DNA from: Defluviitaleaceae bacterium
GTDB lineage: Bacteria; Bacillota; Clostridia; Lachnospirales; WQUN01
Direction: 5' to 3'
Assembly: GCA_009786925.1 (NCBI GenBank)
Contig: WRGY01000127.1
Coordinates: forward strand, 62,001 to 126,000
DNA: 64,000 bases
Position numbers and translations under genes: made by a program. Numbering within the stretch: the stretch's first letter is position 1; every line of letters starts with the position of its first letter. The notes beneath the pieces are model-generated. The model ran no database searches and was not told the DNA's origin. It saw only the letters and a program-made list of their open reading frames with translations. Shown here in pieces: positions 61,612 to 64,000 of the stretch.

Positions 61612-61656
61612 TAAAAAGGAGCCGTCTTGCAGGCAATGCCATTAACAGCTCCTTTT
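61612..61656 (-). terminator. Terminator after cotJC
   Basis: AAAAGGAGC...GCTCCTTTT then T on minus strand. Confidence 0.7.
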
Positions 61657-61662
61657 GTGGTG

Positions 61663-62079
61663 TTACTTTTTATCAAAGGCAGGATTTATTGCGTACATGT
61701 TTTTTCTGTTCATACGTTCTTTTGTGATTTCAAGCCCTTCGCCAAAACGTTGAAAGTGGACGATTTCGCGCTCACGCAAAAAAATTATGGGGTCGCGCAC
61801 ATCAGGGTCATCCACCATGCGCAAGATATTATCGTAGGTGGCGCGTGCTTTTTGCTCTGCAGCCATATCTTCTACAATGTCAGCGATTACGTCGCCCTTG
61901 GACTGAAACCCACCTGCATTCCATGGCACACCCGAGGCAGAGACCGGATATATACCCGTCGTATGGTCTACAAAGTAGTCCTCAAAGCCCGCTTCTTTTA
62001 TTTCTGTGATGGAGAGATTGCGTGTTAGTTGGTACACAATTGTACCTATCATTTCTAAATGACCGAGTTCTTCCGTACC
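61663..62079 (-). pseudogene. cotJC: cotJC (Mn-catalase-like spore coat protein), 3' portion only
   Basis: In-frame GTEELGHLEMIGTIVYQLTRNLSITEIKEAGFEDYFVDHTTGIYPVSASGVPWNAGGFQSKGDVIADIVEDMAAEQKARATYDNILRMVDDPDVRDPIIFLREREIVHFQRFGEGLEI. Upstream CotJC N-terminal third absent; ORF track starts at the internal Met at 62052. Confidence 0.85.
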
Positions 62080-63665
62080 TATATATGTATCGAAATTGCA
62101 TACCCGGAGCCATGTTGAGCGGTTTTGACCAAAACATCTACGATGCTGACATCTACATTATACTTCTCCATCTTCCCGGACGATTCCCACCTTACCCTAA
62201 CACCAAAGGGTATAGAACTAATGAATATATCCACCAGGTTATCATTGCGGATTATTGCCTTATTAACCAATTCGCGATACAGCATTTCGTCTTTGGAATT
62301 CAGACCTGCTATGCTACGAATCTCTGCGACACAGGTATCATTTAATGCGACAATATTTTGCTGTAGACTGCCGGATATTTGGAGTTGGGCTTTTATTGCG
62401 GCAATATCGTTATCGTATCGTTCATTCATCAGTTTTAGGTCATCTTTGTTGATAGTTCCTTCGAACATCGCATTTATGGCTTTTTCTTTTTTATTGTTAA
62501 TATCGCCTATCCTGCCATGTAGTTTTTTAACATCCATAGATTTAACGTCTTGAGATAACACGGTTTTTATGTCATATGACAACTCTTTAACAATCTTTTC
62601 TTTATCGAATCCGATATGCGTGATGACAAATTTTACACAGGCAATAACCACTTTTTCGTTTATTGCAAAAGAGCCACAACTCCAAGCCTTGTATACTTCG
62701 CCATTTTTTAATTTCTTTTTGCGGCTTACAAAGTTTTTACCACATTCGCCACATACCAGCTTGCCACTGCACCAGTAGCGATTACTATGTTTTGATTTTT
62801 GCTCATTAGTTGGAGAACGCCTTGTTAGTTCTTTTTGCGTTTCTTCCCATATTTGTCTGCTTATTATTGGCTCGTGATGGTCGCGCAAATATATCATATC
62901 CTCATGCCCGCGATTATATTTTTTTTCATGGGTCAAATAATCAGGCGTAAAGGTCTTTTTTTGCAATAAGTCACCCACGTATTTTTCATTACGCAATACA
63001 CGCAAAATGGTTACATTGCTCCATTGTCCGGCTCGTTTGGGGCGCAGACCCGCTTCTTGCAATTCCCTTGCAATTACATGCGTACCCTTGTTTTCGTTCA
63101 AAAACTTGTGAAATATCAGACGCACTGTTTCCGTTTCATCATGGTTGATAATCAGCTTGCCATCTTTTACAAAATAGCCAAGCATATCCCGCCCAAAAAC
63201 TACTCCCGCCTTCATACGCTGTGTTTGTCCCCATTTTACACGTTCGGATGTTTTACGACTTTCTTCCTGCGCGATAGACGACATGATAGTCAGCCTTAGC
63301 TCACTATCAGGGTCAAGGGTATTTATGTTGTCAGCAATAAACAGAACACCGATACCAAGGTTTTTTAGTTCTCTTGTATATTTTAGACTATCGAGAGTGT
63401 TGCGAGCGAAACGGCTAATTTCCTTTGTTAATATCATGTCGATATTTTTCATTCTTGCTTCTGCAATCATGGAATTAAAGCCTTTGCGCTTTTTTGTTGA
63501 GGTTCCGGATATACCTTCGTCATAATAGATGTTGACCAAAATCCACCCTTTCTGATTTTTAATATAATCCATAAAATATTGTCGTTGACTGTTAAGAGAA
63601 TTAACCTGGTCGTCCTTGTCCGTTGACACTCGGCAATATGCGGCCACTCGCAGATTACGCTTCAT
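62079..63665 (-). CDS. Large serine recombinase (SpoIVCA/TnpX-like)
   Basis: RVAAYCRVSTDKDDQVNSLNSQ resolvase N-terminus; recombinase domain; zinc ribbon CSGKLVCGECGKNFVSRKKKLKNGEVYKAWSC. Confidence 0.93.
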   Translation of the reverse strand: MKRNLRVAAYCRVSTDKDDQVNSLNSQRQYFMDYIKNQKGWILVNIYYDEGISGTSTKKRKGFNSMIAEARMKNIDMILTKEISRFARNTLDSLKYTRELKNLGIGVLFIADNINTLDPDSELRLTIMSSIAQEESRKTSERVKWGQTQRMKAGVVFGRDMLGYFVKDGKLIINHDETETVRLIFHKFLNENKGTHVIARELQEAGLRPKRAGQWSNVTILRVLRNEKYVGDLLQKKTFTPDYLTHEKKYNRGHEDMIYLRDHHEPIISRQIWEETQKELTRRSPTNEQKSKHSNRYWCSGKLVCGECGKNFVSRKKKLKNGEVYKAWSCGSFAINEKVVIACVKFVITHIGFDKEKIVKELSYDIKTVLSQDVKSMDVKKLHGRIGDINNKKEKAINAMFEGTINKDDLKLMNERYDNDIAAIKAQLQISGSLQQNIVALNDTCVAEIRSIAGLNSKDEMLYRELVNKAIIRNDNLVDIFISSIPFGVRVRWESSGKMEKYNVDVSIVDVLVKTAQHGSGYAISIHI

Positions 63666-63669
63666 CGTT

Positions 63670-63861
63670 TCACCTCTTTAGCCGTTCGAGCTGTTGTTTT
63701 TGCAATAAAATGAGTTGATTGAGTTGTTCATCTGACAATAACTTTTTGCTATGTAATTGTTTCAGCACACTTATTTTGAACGCAATCGAGAAATCCCTAC
63801 CCTGCTCCGATGTAAGAACGATACTGTCTTTACTGCCCTCATTTTTCATTATTTTCATCAC
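63670..63861 (-). CDS. Small protein with SHOCT-like C-terminus
   Basis: FKISVLKQLHSKKLLSDEQLNQLILLQKQQLERLK; GTG start; directly upstream of recombinase. Confidence 0.55.
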   Translation of the reverse strand: MMKIMKNEGSKDSIVLTSEQGRDFSIAFKISVLKQLHSKKLLSDEQLNQLILLQKQQLERLKR

Positions 63862-63947
63862 ATCCCATAAATCTTCAAAATTTATTATGGTAATGAAACG
63901 ACTTATATAGTATATTACTTAGGTTAGACTAGGATGGAGGAAAAGTT

Positions 63948-64000
63948 TTGTATTTCACTTTACTCGTCGTTTCGATACTGGTTTTATTATGTATTTTCTC
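63948..64000 (+). CDS. Possible start of a membrane protein, truncated by window end
   Basis: ggaggaaaagtt-TTG: (M)YFTLLVVSILVLLCIF... Confidence 0.35.
   Translation, partial: MYFTLLVVSILVLLCIF

Overview
The window is 64 kb of a flagellated, endospore-forming Bacillota genome, probably class Clostridia. The evidence is sigF/spoIIAB/spoIIAA, bofA, a GerW-type gene, cotJC, flagellin and dapL. Gene blocks in order: (1) a tandem array of GT2-type glycosyltransferases, a frameshifted HEPN gene and flagellin; (2) DUF2508/bofA; (3) a pyrC-F-K-D-E operon; (4) an M15-peptidase (endolysin-like) gene behind a palindromic SOS-box-like promoter, with a 183-bp fold-back element in its leader; (5) dapL and htpG; (6) a 1438-aa repeat/SLH surface protein; (7) an SSB-like protein and an ABC transporter; (8) a complete F-type ATP synthase operon with sodium-type residues in subunit c; (9) the spoIIA operon; (10) an orphan FliD-like protein; (11) nrdDG, a long-form glyA and tRNA-Leu; (12) lepA, a YibE/F gene, MoxR/DUF58 and psd/pssA; (13) a 2251-aa secreted PHP-domain/stalk protein with an in-frame C9 tract; (14) an LD-carboxypeptidase gene broken by an exact 43-bp tandem duplication; (15) cheX and a GerW-type gene; (16) a large serine recombinase lying directly against the 3' portion of cotJC. 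The last item is the strongest lead: the geometry fits a sigK-skin-like intervening element in a spore-coat gene, but the other end lies outside the window. Everything here comes from reading the sequence and the supplied ORF translations. No database searches were run.
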